This document shows, in pieces, positions 5,195 through 6,546 of a stretch of 6,546 bases of DNA. Position 1 is the first letter of the stretch, and every line of letters starts with the position of its first letter. This DNA is from Nitriliruptoraceae bacterium. GTDB taxonomy: Bacteria; Actinomycetota; Nitriliruptoria; Nitriliruptorales; Nitriliruptoraceae. The position numbers were made by a program, and so were the translations under genes. Below the pieces are notes generated by a model. It made no database searches and had not been told where the DNA came from. It was given only the letters and a program-made list of their open reading frames with translations. The stretch is taken from contig SKTN01000021.1 of NCBI GenBank assembly GCA_007117945.1, positions 1 to 6,546 of the forward strand, written 5' to 3'.

Positions 5195-6354
5195 CTCTCC
5201 GCCAGCACGGTGCGCAGCAGCTCGCGCGCGACCCCGCCGGCGTCGTCCTCGGGGAGTTGCTCCACCAGGGTGACGCGCTCGGGGACCAGGCGCGAGTCCA
5301 GGTGTGTCCGACAGTGTGCCAGCAGCTCCTCCGGCTCGGGCCGGGCGCGTCGGGTCGTGGTCACCGCGGCCACGAGCACGCCGGTGTCCGCATCGGTGGT
5401 CACCCCGGCTCGGCGCACGCCCGGGTAGCGCTCGAGGACCGACTCCACCCTGCGGGGTGCGATGGGCGCACCGTCGGCACCGGTGAGGACCTCGTCGCGG
5501 CGCCCGAGGTGGGTGAACACCCCGTCGGCGTCCACGGTGGCCAGGTCGTCGGTGATCAGCCAGCCGTCCACGAAGCGGCCGGCGTCGGCCGCCTCGTCGT
5601 CGAGGTAGCCGGGGGAGACCTGGGGTCCCGACAGCAGGAGCAGGCCGGGCTCACCGGGTGTGCACAGTCGGGAGAGGTCCTCGGTGTCCACCACCACCGC
5701 GACGGTGTCGGTCACGGGCAGGCCCATCGCTCCCGGTGTGGTGCGCCCGTAGACCGGCTGGGCGTGGGTGATGGGCCCGGCCTCGGAGACCCCGAAGCCC
5801 TCACGGACCCGGGCGCCGCCGCTGCGGCGCTCGAGCTCTAGCACCACCTCGGTGTCCAGGGGTGCCCCACTGGCCAGCACCACCCGCAGGGAGGACAGGT
5901 CCCGACGGGCGGAGTCGGAGCCCTCCAGCAGGGCGGCGACCTGGGTCGGTTCGAGCACGGCGATGGTCGCGTGGTGCCGGGCGATCGTGCGCGCCAGCCC
6001 ACCGGTGTCCTCGGGTGCCACCAGCTCCACCGTGGCTGCGGCCAGCAGGCCGGCGAGCCAGCCGAGCACCATCGGGCCGAGGCCGAGCAGGTCACCCGCG
6101 ACCACGACGTGCTCCCGGCCGGCCTGGATGTCGGGGACCCACAGGCGGGCCTGGAAGGTGGAGGCGACCAGGTTGCGGTGGGTGAGCACGATCGTGCGGC
6201 GGCGGCCACCCCGCCACCGGGGGACGAGCAGGGCCGGCGCGTCCGTCGGCACGGGGCCCGGCGCGTGGACGGTCACGGGGGCGTCGGTGACCTCCGCGAC
6301 GGCGGTGGCGAGCTGCCGGGTCCCCTCCGAGGACCGCCGCCGCCGGATCGGCAC
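5191..6354 (-). CDS. Shortened, degenerate AMP-binding (acyl-CoA synthetase-like) protein
   Basis: The 387 residues align with the second half of the ANL adenylating family; usual members have 500-550, so roughly the first 150 are missing. Preserved landmarks are TIVLTHRNL (54-62), the A5-like GFGVSEAGP (186-194), the GEPG...LSGPQVSPGYL core (234-251) and the A8 segment LGRRDEVLTGADG (283-295). Several catalytic positions are lost. The phosphate loop, normally TSGTTGxPK, reads RWRGGRRR at 46-53. The TGD of motif A7 reads TDD (268-270). The C-terminal PxxxTGK lysine is absent (PEDDAGGVAREL, 368-379). Adenylation activity is therefore doubtful. The GTG at 6354 has no Shine-Dalgarno sequence, an in-frame TGA lies five codons upstream, and the start region overlaps an FtsY-like stretch in another frame, so the N-terminus is probably broken or wrongly joined. 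The end overlaps the amidotransferase start by 4 nt. This may be a pseudoenzyme or a decaying gene. Confidence 0.7.
   Translation of the reverse strand: MPIRRRRSSEGTRQLATAVAEVTDAPVTVHAPGPVPTDAPALLVPRWRGGRRRTIVLTHRNLVASTFQARLWVPDIQAGREHVVVAGDLLGLGPMVLGWLAGLLAAATVELVAPEDTGGLARTIARHHATIAVLEPTQVAALLEGSDSARRDLSSLRVVLASGAPLDTEVVLELERRSGGARVREGFGVSEAGPITHAQPVYGRTTPGAMGLPVTDTVAVVVDTEDLSRLCTPGEPGLLLLSGPQVSPGYLDDEAADAGRFVDGWLITDDLATVDADGVFTHLGRRDEVLTGADGAPIAPRRVESVLERYPGVRRAGVTTDADTGVLVAAVTTTRRARPEPEELLAHCRTHLDSRLVPERVTLVEQLPEDDAGGVARELLRTVLAER
5194..5200 (-). promoter_or_regulatory. Shine-Dalgarno GGAGAGG for the amidotransferase
   Basis: GGAGAGG overlaps the end of the upstream AMP-binding gene. It ends 8 nt before the GTG at 5185, an ideal spacing, whereas the GTG at 5194 lies within the motif itself. 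This favours 5185 as the true start, giving a product three residues shorter (225 aa). Confidence 0.5.
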
Positions 6355-6421
6355 CCGGAGAATGCCGGATCACGTCCACCCCGACCCGCTGCCCCCACAG
6401 CTCCAACTGCTCGATCCCCGC
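6338..6421 (-). pseudogene. Fragment resembling the SRP receptor GTPase FtsY
   Basis: A minus-strand frame different from that of the AMP-binding gene encodes GIEQLELWGQRVGVDVI followed by GADPAA. This matches by recall the FtsY stretch just after the DTFRAAA motif (EQLEVWGxRxGxxxI...GADPAxV). Only about 28 residues match. Upstream, the expected P-loop and DTFR residues are not present, although the frame stays open to the window edge through a hydrophobic run. Downstream, the match ends abruptly and the frame becomes Arg/Gly-rich shadow sequence. It cannot be a working gene here. It could be the remains of a rearrangement, an assembly chimera, or chance similarity. Confidence 0.45.
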
Positions 6422-6433
6422 CGTAGTCAGCAT

Positions 6434-6546
6434 CTGTTCGGCATAATTGGGCCACGTCGCGGGCGAGAAAGCGAGAAAGGCGGACGCAAAAAAGACCCCC
6501 CAAAATAGGAGGAACGCCAGCTGGACACACGGCTCCCGAACAATCC
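6434..6546. other. AT-richer terminal stretch without a supported gene
   Basis: GC content is about 58% by hand count, against roughly 70% or more elsewhere. The stretch holds A-runs (AAAAAAG at 6488-6494), a short tandem GCGAGAAA GCGAGAAA near 6464-6479 and an AGGAGG on the plus strand (6507-6512) with no ATG or GTG at suitable spacing before the edge. It may be intergenic DNA, a regulatory region of a gene beyond the window, or foreign sequence. Confidence 0.4.

Noticed and set aside
6507..6546. Plus-strand gene starting at CTG (6521) behind AGGAGG
   Set aside because: The spacing is good, but CTG starts are rare and only eight codons are visible before the edge, so nothing supports coding.

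Overview
The window is very GC-rich, with long spurious open frames on both strands. It reads like the chromosome of a high-GC Gram-positive bacterium (Actinomycetota). The gene families (a bacterial eRF1-like protein, a CBS-bearing site-2 protease, a membrane-anchored PDZ-Lon protease) fit that phylum. I cannot name a genus. The last ~110 bases are visibly less GC-rich (about 58% by hand count) than the rest.

Layout. (1) 1-1834, minus strand: an eRF1-like protein of the baeRF/VLRF1 type (650-1834), followed with a 4-7 nt overlap by a TPR protein that runs off the left edge (1-656). (2) 1835-2001: a short divergent promoter region. (3) 2002-4160, plus strand: an M50 intramembrane protease (2002-3138) overlapping by one base a PDZ-Lon serine protease (3138-4160). 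(4) 4161-4507: a gene-free stretch between convergent genes. It holds a GC hairpin, an imperfect direct repeat and two related 38-nt palindromes, 72 nt apart, whose stems differ only by compensatory base-pair changes. (5) 4508-6354, minus strand: a PabA/TrpG glutamine amidotransferase, preceded with a 4-nt overlap by a shortened AMP-binding (acyl-CoA synthetase-like) protein that has lost the phosphate-loop residues and the C-terminal catalytic lysine. (6) 6338-6546: a short stretch resembling the SRP receptor FtsY, read in another frame across the presumed start of the AMP-binding gene, then AT-richer sequence with no clear gene.

How the genes may work together. The left half looks like protein quality control: a peptidyl-tRNA hydrolase-like factor with a TPR partner, divergent from two membrane proteases. 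This is inference from families and order. The right half begins folate or tryptophan synthesis from chorismate, attached to what looks like a catalytically dead or decaying AMP-ligase. The points most worth checking are the covarying twin hairpins and the FtsY/AMP-ligase junction near 6340, which may be a rearrangement or an assembly chimera.
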